Shown here: piece after piece, positions 16,905 to 25,496 of the stretch | Layout: every line of letters begins with the position of its first letter | How positions within the stretch are numbered: position 1 is the first letter of the stretch | Assembly: GCF_001422245.1 (NCBI RefSeq) | Contig: NZ_LMMM01000004.1 | Location: forward strand, 232,902-296,901 | Direction of reading: 5' to 3' | Length of the DNA stretch: 64,000 nt | Source of the DNA: Rhizobium sp. Leaf262 | GTDB taxonomy: Bacteria > Pseudomonadota > Alphaproteobacteria > Rhizobiales > Rhizobiaceae | The notes under the pieces: generated by a model | Told to the model about the DNA's origin: nothing | Seen by the model: the letters and a program-made list of their open reading frames with translations, nothing else | Databases searched by the model: none | Made by a program: the position numbers and the translations under genes

Positions 16905-18284
16905 ATGCCTATCAACATTACAATGCCTGCCCTTTCCCCCACCATGGAAGAGGGAAATCTCACCAAGTGGCTGGTCAAGGAAGGCGACAAGGTTGGTCCT
17001 GGCGACGTGATTGCCGAGATCGAGACCGACAAGGCGACCATGGAAGTGGAAGCCGTGGATGAGGGCGTCGTCGCCAAGCTGGTCGTTCCAGCCGGTTCCG
17101 AAGCCGTCAAGGTCAATGCCGTGATCGCGATCCTTGCTGCCGAAGGCGAAGATGTGGCTGACGCTGCCAAGGGCGGTGACGCTGCACCTGAAACGGCTGA
17201 AGCACCAAAGCAGGAAGCCGCAAAGGCTGAAGCACCGAAGGAAGAAAAGACGGAAGCTGCTCCTGCCAAGGCTGAAAAGCCTGTTGCAGATCAGGGTCCG
17301 GCACCTTCCACGCCAGCACCTGTGTCGAAATCCGGCGAGCGCATCTTCGCGTCTCCGCTGGCCCGTCGTCTTGCAAAGGATGCCGGTCTTGATCTGTCTG
17401 CTGTGTCCGGCTCCGGCCCGCATGGTCGTATCGTGAAGACCGACGTCGAGAAGGCAGCTTCTTCCGGCGGTGCCAAGGCTGCTCCGGCGGCTGTTCCATC
17501 CGCTGGCGCTGCTGCTGCGGCTCCTGCCAAGGGTCCCTCGGACGAAAACATCCTCAAGCTGTTTGCGGAAGGCTCCTACGAGCTTCTGCCGCATGACGGC
17601 ATGCGCAAGACGATTGCCTCGCGCTTGACGGAGTCGACGCAGACCGTACCGTCCTACACGGTCTCGATGGAATGTGAACTCGATGCGATGCTGAAGCTGC
17701 GCGCGGAGATCAATGCGTCCGCGCCGGTGAAGAAGACGGAGAAGGGCGAGGTTCCGGCCTTCAAGCTTTCCGTCAACGACTTCATCATCAAGGCGATGGC
17801 GCTTGCGCTGCGTGACGTTCCGATGGCGAATGCTTCGTGGACATCGACGGCCCGCGTGTTGCACAAGCACGCCGATGTCGGCGTTGCCGTGTCGATCCCC
17901 GATGGCCTGATCACGCCAATCGTGCGCAATGCAGAGACGAAGACGCTGTCTGCGATCTCCAACGAGGTCAAGGATCTCGCCAAGCGTGCGCGTGACAAGA
18001 AGCTGAAGCCGGAAGAATACCAGGGCGGCACCACATCGGTGTCCAACCTCGGCATGTTCGGCGTCTCGTCCTTCACCTCGATCGTCAACCTGCCGCAGGC
18101 ATCCATCGTGTCGATCGGCGCTGGCGTCGAAAAGCCGGTGGTTCGTGGCGGCAAGATTGAAGTGGGTACGGTCATGACCGCAACCTTCGCCTTCGACCAC
18201 CGCGTCATCGACGGCGCGCTCGGTGCAGAACTCGCATCTGCCTTCAAGCGCTACATCGAAAACCCGATGGGCATGCTGGTGTAA
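16905..18284 (+). CDS. pdhC: Pyruvate dehydrogenase E2 component (dihydrolipoamide acetyltransferase)
   Basis: This 459-residue core of the PDH complex transfers acetyl groups to CoA. Its domains in order are one lipoyl domain (residues 1-78, lipoyl Lys43), an Ala/Pro/Lys/Glu linker, a peripheral-subunit-binding domain (about 142-180, [18 protein letters not shown]), a second Ala/Pro linker, and the catalytic domain from about 215. The active-site FDHRVIDGA carries the catalytic His and the conserved Asp. Only one lipoyl domain is present on E2, which is offset by the extra one on PdhB. A hairpin follows the stop. Confidence 0.98.
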   Translation: MPINITMPALSPTMEEGNLTKWLVKEGDKVGPGDVIAEIETDKATMEVEAVDEGVVAKLVVPAGSEAVKVNAVIAILAAEGEDVADAAKGGDAAPETAEAPKQEAAKAEAPKEEKTEAAPAKAEKPVADQGPAPSTPAPVSKSGERIFASPLARRLAKDAGLDLSAVSGSGPHGRIVKTDVEKAASSGGAKAAPAAVPSAGAAAAAPAKGPSDENILKLFAEGSYELLPHDGMRKTIASRLTESTQTVPSYTVSMECELDAMLKLRAEINASAPVKKTEKGEVPAFKLSVNDFIIKAMALALRDVPMANASWTSTARVLHKHADVGVAVSIPDGLITPIVRNAETKTLSAISNEVKDLAKRARDKKLKPEEYQGGTTSVSNLGMFGVSSFTSIVNLPQASIVSIGAGVEKPVVRGGKIEVGTVMTATFAFDHRVIDGALGAELASAFKRYIENPMGMLV

Positions 18285-18292
18285 AAAACGCT

Positions 18293-18323
18293 GAGCCGGA
18301 AACCGGATGACGGTTTTCGGCTC
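18293..18323 (+). terminator. Intercistronic hairpin after pdhC
   Basis: GAGCCGGAAACCG and CGGTTTTCGGCTC pair over 13 positions with one wobble around a 5-base loop. No T-run follows, so this is more likely a partial terminator or an RNA-stabilising stem than a full stop. Confidence 0.5.
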
Positions 18324-18343
18324 GCTTCATTGAGGAGTTGGAC

Positions 18344-18988
18344 GTGACGAAAACCGTTCTTTGCTATGGCGACAGTCTGACATGGGGTTTCGACGCCGAA
18401 AATCTCGGGCGTCATGCCTTCGAGGACCGCTGGCCGAGCGTTTTGCAAAAGGCGCTGGGAACGGATGTCAATGTCATTGCTGAGGGGCTGAACGGCAGAA
18501 CCACGGCTTATGACGATCATCTGGCGGATTGCGACCGCAATGGTGCGCGCATCCTGCCGACATTGCTGCACAGTCACGCCCCGCTCGATCTCGTCATCAT
18601 CATGCTGGGCACGAATGATCTGAAACGCGGTATCGGCAGCGGCAATGCTGTTGGTGCGGTGAAGGGCGTGGAGCGGCTCATCAATCTGGTGCGCAGCCAC
18701 GTCTGGTCCTTCGATGACGAGCAGCCGGAAATCCTGATCGTGTCTGCGCCGCATATCTGCGAAACGGGCAATGAGATGTTTGCGGCCATGTTTGTCGGTG
18801 CGGTCGAACAATCTGAGATGATGGGTTCGCTCTATCGCGATCTGGCGGATGAGAAGGGCTGCGGCTTTTTCGATGCCGCCTCCGTTGCGGTCACGACACC
18901 CGTCGATGGCGTCCATCTGGATGCTGAAAATACACGTGCCATCGGTCGCGGCCTCGAGCCCGTCGTTCGCATGATGCTTGGACTTTGA
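18344..18988 (+). CDS. SGNH/GDSL-family hydrolase
   Basis: This is a 214-residue cytoplasmic esterase-like protein with no signal peptide. The GTG at 18344 is preferred because GAGGAG lies 6 bases before it; the TTG at 18338 sits too close. Block I is CYGDSLTWGF with the catalytic Ser, block III is MLGTNDLK, and block V is DGVHLDAEN with the Asp-His pair. The architecture fits the small arylesterase/lipase group (TesA/ArE-like). Its place between pdhC and lpdA recurs in rhizobia as far as I recall, but no role in the PDH complex is known. The substrate is unassigned. Confidence 0.88.
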   Translation: MTKTVLCYGDSLTWGFDAENLGRHAFEDRWPSVLQKALGTDVNVIAEGLNGRTTAYDDHLADCDRNGARILPTLLHSHAPLDLVIIMLGTNDLKRGIGSGNAVGAVKGVERLINLVRSHVWSFDDEQPEILIVSAPHICETGNEMFAAMFVGAVEQSEMMGSLYRDLADEKGCGFFDAASVAVTTPVDGVHLDAENTRAIGRGLEPVVRMMLGL

Positions 18989-18998
18989 AGATAATCGA

Positions 18999-19028
18999 TT
19001 GACGGAGCGGCGCAAGCGTCGCCGTCAA
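18999..19028 (+). other. Intercistronic hairpin before lpdA
   Basis: TTGACGG and CCGTCAA pair, with an inner CGGCG/CGTCG stem over a CAAG loop and a 2-base bulge. It sits just ahead of the lpdA ribosome site and could modulate expression or RNA processing between the hydrolase gene and lpdA. Confidence 0.45.
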
Positions 19029-19050
19029 AAAGGTAAAGGCAGGAAATAGA

Positions 19051-20496
19051 ATGGCTCAATCCTACGACGTCATCGTCATTGGCTCCGGTCCGGGCGGCTA
19101 TATCGCCGCGATCCGCGCTGCGCAGCTCGGGCTGAAGGTCGCTTGCGTCGAGCGCGAACATCTCGCCGGCATCTGCTCGAACTGGGGATGTATTCCGACC
19201 AAGGCACTTCTGCGAACAGCTGACGTGATGCACACGGCGACCCACGCCAAGGATTACGGTCTGACGCTGGAAGGCTCAATCAAGCCGGATGTGAAGGCCA
19301 TCGTTGCGCGTTCGCGTGGCATTGCCGCTCGCATGAACAATGGCGTTGGCTTCCTGTTCAAGAAGAACAAGGTCGATATCATCTGGGGTGAAGCCAAGAT
19401 CACCAAGCCGGGCGAAATCGTAGTCGGCAAGTCCACCAAGCCAGTCGTGCAGCCGCAAGGCCCCGTGCCGAAGAACACGCTGGGCGAGGGCACCTACACG
19501 GCCAAGCACATCATCGTTGCGACAGGCGCACGCCCACGCGCGCTACCCGGCATCGAGCCGGATGGCAAGCTGATCTGGACCTATTTCGAGGCCATGAAGC
19601 CGGAAGAGTTGCCGAAATCGCTGCTGGTCATGGGTTCGGGTGCCATCGGCATCGAATTCGCCAGCTTCTATCGTACGATGGGCGTTGACGTGACCGTGGT
19701 CGAAATCATGAGCCAGGTCATGCCGGTCGAAGACGCGGAAATTTCCGCCTTCGCCAGGAAGCAGTTCGAAAAGCAGGGCATCAAGATTCATCTGGAAGCC
19801 AAGGTTGCCAAGGTCGAAAAGGGTGCCAACTCAGTCACCGCCACCATCGAAAAGAAGGACGGCTCGTCCGAGAAGATCACGGCGGATCGCATGATCTCCG
19901 CCGTTGGCGTTCAGGCCAATATCGAGAATATCGGTCTTGAGGCCGCCGGCGTGAAGACCGACCGCGGCTTCATCTTCATCGACGGTTACGGCAAGACCAA
20001 CGTGCCGGGCATCTATGCTATTGGTGACGTTGCAGGTGGTCCACTGCTTGCACACAAGGCTGAGCACGAGGCTGTCGTCTGCGTCGAGAAGATCGCCGGT
20101 CTTCCGAATGTTCATGCGACGGACAAAAGCAAGATACCTGGCTGCACCTACTGCAATCCGCAGGTGGCTTCTGTCGGCCTGACGGAAGCCAAGGCCAAGG
20201 AACAGGGTCGCGAAATCCGCGTCGGCCGATTCTCTTTCGCCGCCAACGGCAAGGCCGTGGCGCTGGGTGAAGATCAGGGCATGGTCAAGACCATTTTCGA
20301 CAAGAAGACCGGCGAGTTGATCGGCGCGCATATGGTGGGTGCGGAAGTAACCGAGCTCATTCAGGGCTTCGTCGTTGCCATGAACCTGGAGACGACCGAA
20401 GAAGAGCTGATGCACACGATCTTCCCGCACCCGACACTGTCGGAATCGATGAAGGAAAGTGTGCTGGACGCCTATGGGCGTGCGCTCAACGCTTGA
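19051..20496 (+). CDS. lpdA: Dihydrolipoyl dehydrogenase (E3)
   Basis: This 481-residue FAD/NAD disulfide oxidoreductase reoxidises dihydrolipoamide. It has the FAD-binding GSGPGGYIAAIRAAQLG at the N-terminus and the redox disulfide CSNWGCIPTKALL, with the usual four residues between the two Cys. The NAD fold is MGSGAIGIEFASF, and the C-terminal dimer active site is HPTLSESM with the His-Glu pair. It probably serves PDH given its position. It could also supply the glycine cleavage system encoded about 29 kb away, since no separate E3 lies beside gcvTHP. Confidence 0.97.
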   Translation: MAQSYDVIVIGSGPGGYIAAIRAAQLGLKVACVEREHLAGICSNWGCIPTKALLRTADVMHTATHAKDYGLTLEGSIKPDVKAIVARSRGIAARMNNGVGFLFKKNKVDIIWGEAKITKPGEIVVGKSTKPVVQPQGPVPKNTLGEGTYTAKHIIVATGARPRALPGIEPDGKLIWTYFEAMKPEELPKSLLVMGSGAIGIEFASFYRTMGVDVTVVEIMSQVMPVEDAEISAFARKQFEKQGIKIHLEAKVAKVEKGANSVTATIEKKDGSSEKITADRMISAVGVQANIENIGLEAAGVKTDRGFIFIDGYGKTNVPGIYAIGDVAGGPLLAHKAEHEAVVCVEKIAGLPNVHATDKSKIPGCTYCNPQVASVGLTEAKAKEQGREIRVGRFSFAANGKAVALGEDQGMVKTIFDKKTGELIGAHMVGAEVTELIQGFVVAMNLETTEEELMHTIFPHPTLSESMKESVLDAYGRALNA

Positions 20497-20507
20497 TAAA
20501 TACCCCG

Positions 20508-20534
20508 GTCACTCCCTATCTCTAAGGGAGTGAC
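20508..20534 (+). other. Perfect hairpin between lpdA and the first GlsB gene
   Basis: GTCACTCCCT and AGGGAGTGAC form a ten-base perfect stem with a 7-base loop. There is no T-run. It ends 17 bases before the next ATG and may attenuate read-through or shape the ribosome site AAAGGAGAG. Confidence 0.5.
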
Positions 20535-20551
20535 TGAAAAGGAGAGCGATC

Positions 20552-20806
20552 ATGTCGATTGCCACGGAAGCCTGGGTTGTTTTTCTGCTGATCGGCCTCG
20601 TTGCCGGTTTTCTTGCAAGCCTCGTTGTTGGCGGTGGCGGCTTGATCGGGTGCCTGTTGAGCGGCGTGATCGGCGCATTTGTTGGCGGTTATCTGTTCAA
20701 TGCCCTCGGCATTTCGCTCGGTATTGAAAACGCGCTGGTGGTGCAGATCATTCACGCGACGGTTGGCGCCATTATCGTGACGCTGATTGCAAGATTGATC
20801 GCCTGA
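20552..20806 (+). CDS. GlsB/YeaQ/YmgE-family small membrane protein (first copy)
   Basis: This 84-residue protein is almost entirely hydrophobic and has three membrane segments: about residues 8-28, 30-50 and 62-82. Gly-rich turns (LVAGFLASLVVGGGGLIG) and GVIGAFVGGYLF match the family once named transglycosylase-associated protein. The function is unknown; members are often stress-linked. AAAGGAGAG gives a strong ribosome site. It is followed 15 bases later by a second, divergent member of the same family, and both sit between lpdA and lipA. Confidence 0.85.
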   Translation: MSIATEAWVVFLLIGLVAGFLASLVVGGGGLIGCLLSGVIGAFVGGYLFNALGISLGIENALVVQIIHATVGAIIVTLIARLIA

Positions 20807-20821
20807 CGGAGGGCAAGACGA

Positions 20822-21070
20822 ATGGAAAGTGTAGGCTGGATAGCGGCAATCATCATCGGCGGTTTGGCCGGGTGGCTTGCAGGCAAGCTCATGGATATGC
20901 GCTTCGGCATCTTCATGAACATCGTGCTGGGCATTGTCGGCTCGGTCGTGGCGGTTGCCGTGCTGCGCACATTCGACGTGTTCGTGCAGGACAGCAGGCT
21001 CGGATATTTCGTCACATCTTTCTTGGGCGCAAGCCTTCTGTTATTCCTCGCCAAGCTCGTCAGGCGTTAA
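20822..21070 (+). CDS. GlsB/YeaQ/YmgE-family small membrane protein (second copy)
   Basis: This 82-residue paralogue of the preceding gene also has three hydrophobic segments. It has the family pattern GGLAGWLAGKLMDMRFGIFMNIVLGIVG split by a basic turn, and ends in the charged tail KLVRR. Identity to the first copy is visibly low, so the duplication is old or the two were acquired separately. It ends 29 bases before lipA, so the pair is probably read with lipA. The function is unknown. Confidence 0.85.
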   Translation: MESVGWIAAIIIGGLAGWLAGKLMDMRFGIFMNIVLGIVGSVVAVAVLRTFDVFVQDSRLGYFVTSFLGASLLLFLAKLVRR

Positions 21071-21099
21071 ACCGTTCAAAGCGGTAGAAGCAGGTTACT

Positions 21100-22071
21100 A
21101 TGGTCACTATTCTCGACAGGACAGCACTGGACGAAAAGCGCATCCGCCACCCGGAAAAGGCGCATCGTCCAGACACCGAAGTCATGCGCAAGCCCGAATG
21201 GATCCGCGTGAAAGCGCCGACCTCCAAGGGCTATCACGAGACGCGCGAACTGGTGCGCTCCCACAAGCTGGTGACGGTGTGTGAAGAGGCTGGCTGTCCG
21301 AATATCGGCGAATGCTGGGACAAGAAGCACGCCACATTCATGATCATGGGTGAAATCTGCACCCGCGCCTGCGCCTTCTGCAACGTCTCCACCGGCAAGC
21401 CGAACGCGCTCGATATGCTCGAGCCGGAGAATGTTGCGAAAGCCGTCAAGCAGATGGGCCTCTCCCACGTCGTCATCACCTCTGTGGACCGTGACGATCT
21501 GGCCGACGGTGGTGCGGAGCATTTCGAAAAGGTGATCTGGGCCATCCGCGCCGCATCGCCAAACACGACCATCGAAATCCTGACGCCAGACTTCCTGAAG
21601 AAGCCCGGCGCGCTGGAACGTGTCGTGGCCGCCAAGCCCGACGTGTTCAACCACAATATGGAAACCGTGCCCGGCAACTATCTCACCGTCCGCCCCGGCG
21701 CTCGCTATTTTCACTCCGTACGTCTGTTGCAGCGCGTGAAGGAACTGGACCCAACCATGTTCACCAAATCGGGCATCATGGTCGGCCTGGGTGAAGAGCG
21801 CAACGAAGTGCTGCAATTGATGGACGACCTGCGCACCGCAGACGTGGACTTCCTGACCATCGGACAGTACCTCCAGCCGACCCGCAAGCACCACAAGGTC
21901 GAAGCCTATGTGACGCCGGAAGAGTTCAAGTCCTATGAGACGATTGCCTACACCAAGGGTTTCCTCATGGTCTCTTCCAGTCCGCTGACGCGTTCTTCGC
22001 ACCATGCGGGTGATGATTTTGAACGGCTGCGTGCGAACCGGGAGAAGAAGCTGCTAGCTGCGGCTGAATAA
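21100..22071 (+). CDS. lipA: Lipoyl synthase
   Basis: This 323-residue radical SAM enzyme inserts two sulfurs into octanoyl groups on lipoyl domains. The auxiliary [4Fe-4S] cluster ligands lie in [13 protein letters not shown], and the radical SAM cluster in CTRACAFCN (CxxxCxxC). A C-terminal [12 protein letters not shown] carries the conserved Ser that ligates the auxiliary cluster. Its substrates encoded in this window are the lipoyl domains of PdhB, PdhC and GcvH. No lipB is present here. It is the last gene before a repeat-bearing intergenic region. Confidence 0.98.
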   Translation: MVTILDRTALDEKRIRHPEKAHRPDTEVMRKPEWIRVKAPTSKGYHETRELVRSHKLVTVCEEAGCPNIGECWDKKHATFMIMGEICTRACAFCNVSTGKPNALDMLEPENVAKAVKQMGLSHVVITSVDRDDLADGGAEHFEKVIWAIRAASPNTTIEILTPDFLKKPGALERVVAAKPDVFNHNMETVPGNYLTVRPGARYFHSVRLLQRVKELDPTMFTKSGIMVGLGEERNEVLQLMDDLRTADVDFLTIGQYLQPTRKHHKVEAYVTPEEFKSYETIAYTKGFLMVSSSPLTRSSHHAGDDFERLRANREKKLLAAAE

Positions 22072-22140
22072 GGGAACAGTTGCTCGAAGGTAGTTATTCT
22101 AACAGCCTTTCGAGAATTTTGGGATATTGGTTACAACGCA

Positions 22141-22260
22141 GCAACCCTCATCCTGAGGTGCCCCGAAGGGGCCTCGAAGGACGAGGGTTGCGGGCGGCAA
22201 GGTTGAGTTCTTGGCTTGGATGCTTCGAGGCTTTGGCCTGCGGCCAAAGCCTCGAAGCAT
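22141..22260. repeat. Intergenic palindromic repeat element (two hairpins)
   Basis: Between lipA and the EamA gene lie two strong hairpins. The first (22141-22191) has outer arms GCAACCCTCATCCT and AGGACGAGGGTTGC (one mismatch) enclosing an inner GAGGTGCCCC / GGGGCCTC stem. The second (22220-22260) has perfect 19-base arms beginning ATGCTTCGAGGC around the loop TGC. The wording CCTCATCCTGAGG / CTTCGAGGC is what I know from abundant intergenic repeats of Rhizobiales. It also sits where a transcription end is needed for both flanking genes. No other copy is evident in this window. Confidence 0.75.
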
Positions 22261-22328
22261 GAGGGGGAGTATGCCGAGGGCTTCCAGCAGGAGTTGATTG
22301 CAGGCAACTTACTAGCCTACGGCCCCAC

Positions 22329-23261
22329 TCACCCATGCACCTTCGCGGGCCGATGGGCCTGCATGCACAGCAACACACTCACCACAACAGCCACAATCGC
22401 CGCGCTCTCGATCAGCGTTGGCCCACGCTGTTCCCAGATAAATCCGTAGAGCAACGCAAACAGCGTTTCGAACAGGATCATCTGCCCGACCATGGTCAGC
22501 GGTAGAAGTCGGCTCATGCGGTTCCACAGAGCGTTGCCGAGGATGGAGGCGGAGATGCCGAGGCCGATGGCAACGCTGGTGAATTGCAGCCAATCGGAGC
22601 CGCTGTGAACATCTGCGTTGAAGCCGAAGGCGGGGATGGCGAGGAGGAGGGCGAGCGCGCCGGTAACGACGCCCGTCATCAGGTTCCACTCGTCGGCGCT
22701 GACATCATGCAGACGCGTCAGCCAGCGGGCATTGCCAACGGCAAAGGCGGTCCAGGAGGCCAGCGCGCCCAGAGCGCAGGCAAGGCCGACGATGCGCGTC
22801 AGATCGAACCCGCCTTGCCCCTGCGACAGGGACTGCCAGGAAACACCGAAAATGCCGATGGCCCCGAAGAGAAGTGACGGCCACAGCCGTTTCAGCGAGA
22901 CAGCACCATGGTCGCGGCTGCCGATGATGGTGACTGCCACGGGCAGAAAGCCGATGATGATGGAGGTGAAAGCAACGCCGCTGAGCTGCACCGCCGTCGA
23001 GATCAGGACGTAATAGACGATATTGCCGATGACGCTGAGCCAGCCAAGCGCGATCCATTCCGCTTTGCCGAAGCGCGATGCGACTCGCCGGATCTTCGGG
23101 CCGATCAGGATCAGCGCAAACACGCCGTAAGTCAGGTATCGCGCCGTCGAAAGCTGCAAAGGTGTAAAGCCGTCAGGGATCAGCTTCGGTGCCAAAAAAA
23201 TCCCGCCCCAAAGCGCGCCCGCCAGCATGCCGTAAAATACGCCCAGTCCCGTCTTGTTCAT
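22329..23261 (-). CDS. EamA/DMT-family transporter
   Basis: This 310-residue inner-membrane protein has about ten predicted membrane segments, arranged as two EamA repeats (about residues 5-140 and 150-300). It begins MNKTGLGVFYGMLAGALWGG, typical of drug/metabolite exporters of the RhaT/YdcZ-like group. The substrate is unknown. An AraC-family regulator lies 62 bases upstream in the same direction, so the pair is probably a regulator-exporter unit. The message would end at the palindromic repeat element. Confidence 0.88.
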   Translation of the reverse strand: MNKTGLGVFYGMLAGALWGGIFLAPKLIPDGFTPLQLSTARYLTYGVFALILIGPKIRRVASRFGKAEWIALGWLSVIGNIVYYVLISTAVQLSGVAFTSIIIGFLPVAVTIIGSRDHGAVSLKRLWPSLLFGAIGIFGVSWQSLSQGQGGFDLTRIVGLACALGALASWTAFAVGNARWLTRLHDVSADEWNLMTGVVTGALALLLAIPAFGFNADVHSGSDWLQFTSVAIGLGISASILGNALWNRMSRLLPLTMVGQMILFETLFALLYGFIWEQRGPTLIESAAIVAVVVSVLLCMQAHRPAKVHG

Positions 23262-23323
23262 GTCATGTCCATTCGTTGCCCGGCGCTATCTGCCACGGTG
23301 GCGATGGGCTGTCTTGACATAAA

Positions 23324-24064
23324 CTACTGCGGCCGCTCCGAAAATTCGCGGCGATAGGCGGCGGGCGTCGTGCCTTTGGCGCGTTTCATGGCGCGGGTGA
23401 GGGCGGTCTGGTCGGAAAAACCAGCACGGTCGGCAATCTCGGCAATCGGCAGAGATGAGCCCGCGAGAAGTGAGCAAATCTTTTCCATGCGGATATCGGA
23501 GAGCCACAGATGCGGCGTCTCATCGAACTGCTCGCGGAAAATGGCGTGCAAGCGGCTGACGCTGATATCAGCGTGCTCGGCCATGCGCTGGAGGCTCCAC
23601 GGCATGAACGGGTCGATTTCGACGAGCGTCTTGAGCTCGGAAAGTCTGGATGTCACATCAGGCGTTTCGCCTGCGAGGCTTGCAACGAGGATCGGCGTCC
23701 ATGCTTCAGCGGCTTTGGCTCCCACTTCGCCGCTCTGCATCACCCTGTGCATATAACGCGTGAGCCTCATCGTTCTCGGGTTGAGGTCGATAAAGGGTCT
23801 TGATGAAAATTTGTCGAGAATATCAGCGCCCACCGTCTGCTCGTCCAGATCAACGACCAGCGAGCGGTTGACCACGTTGCTGGTCTGGGTGTGCGACGTA
23901 TTCTTGTGAACCAGCACGCCCCTGGAAGGCGATAATCGTTCCTGTAGCCCGCAGACATCGATTTCCAGCTGTCCGGCAACGGGCAGAACGATCTGCACAA
24001 AGGCGTGGCGTTCATCCGGGGTCTCGTCGCGGTAGGAGCGCAGATCGACAGACACGGTTTGCAT
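23324..24064 (-). CDS. AraC-family transcriptional regulator
   Basis: This regulator of about 246 residues starts at MQTVSVDLRS, where GGAGG lies 8 bases upstream; the frame is open further but without a ribosome site. The N-terminus is cupin-like, with HAFVQIVLPVAGQLEID followed by a possible ligand pocket. The C-terminus carries two helix-turn-helix motifs: ISVSRLHAIFREQFDETP, and LPIAEIADRAGFSDQTALTR before the family tail GTTPAAYRREF. It probably controls the EamA exporter gene downstream. The effector is unknown. Confidence 0.88.
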   Translation of the reverse strand: MQTVSVDLRSYRDETPDERHAFVQIVLPVAGQLEIDVCGLQERLSPSRGVLVHKNTSHTQTSNVVNRSLVVDLDEQTVGADILDKFSSRPFIDLNPRTMRLTRYMHRVMQSGEVGAKAAEAWTPILVASLAGETPDVTSRLSELKTLVEIDPFMPWSLQRMAEHADISVSRLHAIFREQFDETPHLWLSDIRMEKICSLLAGSSLPIAEIADRAGFSDQTALTRAMKRAKGTTPAAYRREFSERPQ

Positions 24065-24163
24065 GCGATCTTCCTCCCGTTCCCCAAAACGAAATATGGC
24101 CGCGACGCGGCCACTCACTGTTTCGATGATCTCATGTCATGCGGAAAACCGCCAGCCTGCATC

Positions 24164-24346
24164 TCAGACTTCGGCTTCCTGCTTGACGGTTGATTCGCCA
24201 CGCTTGCGTTTGCGCAGAACCGGCTTGTTTTCCCGCGCCTCGCACTTGGCGACATCGATGAGGTAGGCCAGCATCGGCATGCTGTTCATGGATGCCAGCT
24301 GTTTTGCGGATTCCAGAAGGTTGATGATATTGGCAAAATCGTCCAT
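24164..24346 (-). CDS. Small conserved protein of unknown function
   Basis: This 60-residue soluble protein begins MDDFANIINLLESAKQLAS and ends with a highly basic stretch (KPVLRKRKRGEST). I recall closely similar proteins in other Rhizobiaceae but no function. The first half should form two amphipathic helices, and the basic tail could bind nucleic acid or membrane. The frame extends 13 codons upstream, but the ATG at 24346 fits the conserved N-terminus. It is divergent from the P-loop gene at 24468 and follows the same strand as the AraC gene. Confidence 0.6.
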   Translation of the reverse strand: MDDFANIINLLESAKQLASMNSMPMLAYLIDVAKCEARENKPVLRKRKRGESTVKQEAEV

Positions 24347-24467
24347 CGTATCACTCGGTTGTTTGGTTGCATCCCAAGGCTGCAATCGCTGTTGTTGTTA
24401 AATAACGCCGAGCCCGGTCGGGTTGCAATAGTCAATTTCTGCAAACTGCTATGCAAGGGTGGACAGG

Positions 24468-25037
24468 ATGGTTGCCGTCAACAGCATCGAAGAAGCCGCT
24501 ACGCTGGTGTCGAAGGCATCCCGAATCATGGTCGTCGGCTCTTCGGGCGGGGGCAAGACAACGCTTTCTCAAGGCATCGCCTCACATAGGGGAGTGGAAT
24601 ATTTCTCCATCGACCGCGATGTGAGATGGATTTCGGGCTGGACACAGCGAGAGCGCGGCGAGCAGTTGCGCATCCTGAAAGATATCGTGCGCCGTGACCG
24701 CTGGCTGCTGGATGGCTCCGGTCCTTCCACATTCGATATTCGGCTGCCGCGAACCGATATCGTCATCTGGATGCGACTGCCCCGCATCACTTGTCTGGTG
24801 GGCGTTGCCAAGCGTGTGGCCAGACACTACGGCACCGTGCGACCCTATATGGCCGAGGGTTGCCGCGAACCGATACCCGACAGGGAATTCCTCAGCTGCA
24901 TCTGGAACTTCGAGAAACGTCACGCACCGGTCTTTCTGCGCAATTTCGAACTTTACGGGCCTGATGTGCCGATATTTCAGGTGAAATCCAGAGCGCAGGC
25001 GCGTCAGCTTCTTGATCTTGTTCGCGCCGCGCATTAA
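24468..25037 (+). CDS. P-loop adenylate kinase-like / topology-modulation-type protein
   Basis: This soluble P-loop protein has about 189 residues. Walker A is VVGSSGGGKTTLS, followed by DRDVRWISGW where NMP-kinase-like proteins bind substrate, and a LID-like region rich in Arg. WLLDGSGPSTFDIRLPRTD and VIWMRLPR match the group often annotated as adenylate kinase, AAA or DNA topology modulation protein (FlaR-like). The true substrate is not known. The start may be ATG 24468 or GTG 24459. It ends 9 bases before coq10, so the two may be co-transcribed. Confidence 0.75.
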   Translation: MVAVNSIEEAATLVSKASRIMVVGSSGGGKTTLSQGIASHRGVEYFSIDRDVRWISGWTQRERGEQLRILKDIVRRDRWLLDGSGPSTFDIRLPRTDIVIWMRLPRITCLVGVAKRVARHYGTVRPYMAEGCREPIPDREFLSCIWNFEKRHAPVFLRNFELYGPDVPIFQVKSRAQARQLLDLVRAAH

Positions 25038-25046
25038 CTCGGGCCT

Positions 25047-25496
25047 ATGCCGCAATTTGAAACCCGCCGCCTCGTCAAACACTCTCCCGAACGGATGTAT
25101 AATCTCGTTGCCGATGTGGAGAAGTATCCCCAATTTCTGCCGCTTTGCGATGGGCTGACCGTCCGTTCCAGAAAAGAGCGCGACACCAAGACGCTTCTAG
25201 TGGCGGATATGACGGTGGGTTACAAGGCGTTTCGCGAGACCTTCACCACGCAGGTTCTGCTCAAGCCCGATGAAAACGCCATCGACGTGAAATATCTGGA
25301 TGGCCCGTTCAAATATCTCGACAATCGCTGGCGTTTCGAGCCCACTGACGATGGTGGATGCTCGGTTTATTTCTTCATCGACTACGAATTCAAGAGCCGC
25401 ATTCTGGGTGCGGTGATGGGCTCCATGTTCGACCGTGCTTTCCGTATGTTTGCTGAAGCCTTCGAGGCGCGTGCGGACAAGATTTACGTGGATTGA
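25047..25496 (+). CDS. Coq10/RatA-family START-domain protein
   Basis: This 149-residue single-domain polyketide-cyclase/START protein starts MPQFETRRLVKHSPERMYNL, with the family signature VADVEKYPQFLPLC. RatA in E. coli is named a toxin, but in alphaproteobacteria and mitochondria the family is the ubiquinone-binding Coq10, which helps respiratory function. The latter is the likely role here. The 3' end overlaps the facing cinA-like gene by 13 bases. Confidence 0.9.
   Translation: MPQFETRRLVKHSPERMYNLVADVEKYPQFLPLCDGLTVRSRKERDTKTLLVADMTVGYKAFRETFTTQVLLKPDENAIDVKYLDGPFKYLDNRWRFEPTDDGGCSVYFFIDYEFKSRILGAVMGSMFDRAFRMFAEAFEARADKIYVD

Noticed and set aside
22080..22262. A 60-codon frame over the intergenic repeat
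   Set aside because: It consists of the repeat sequence itself and has no ribosome site.
25047..25496. A RatA toxin of a toxin-antitoxin pair
   Set aside because: There is no antitoxin partner, and the alphaproteobacterial family is Coq10-like.
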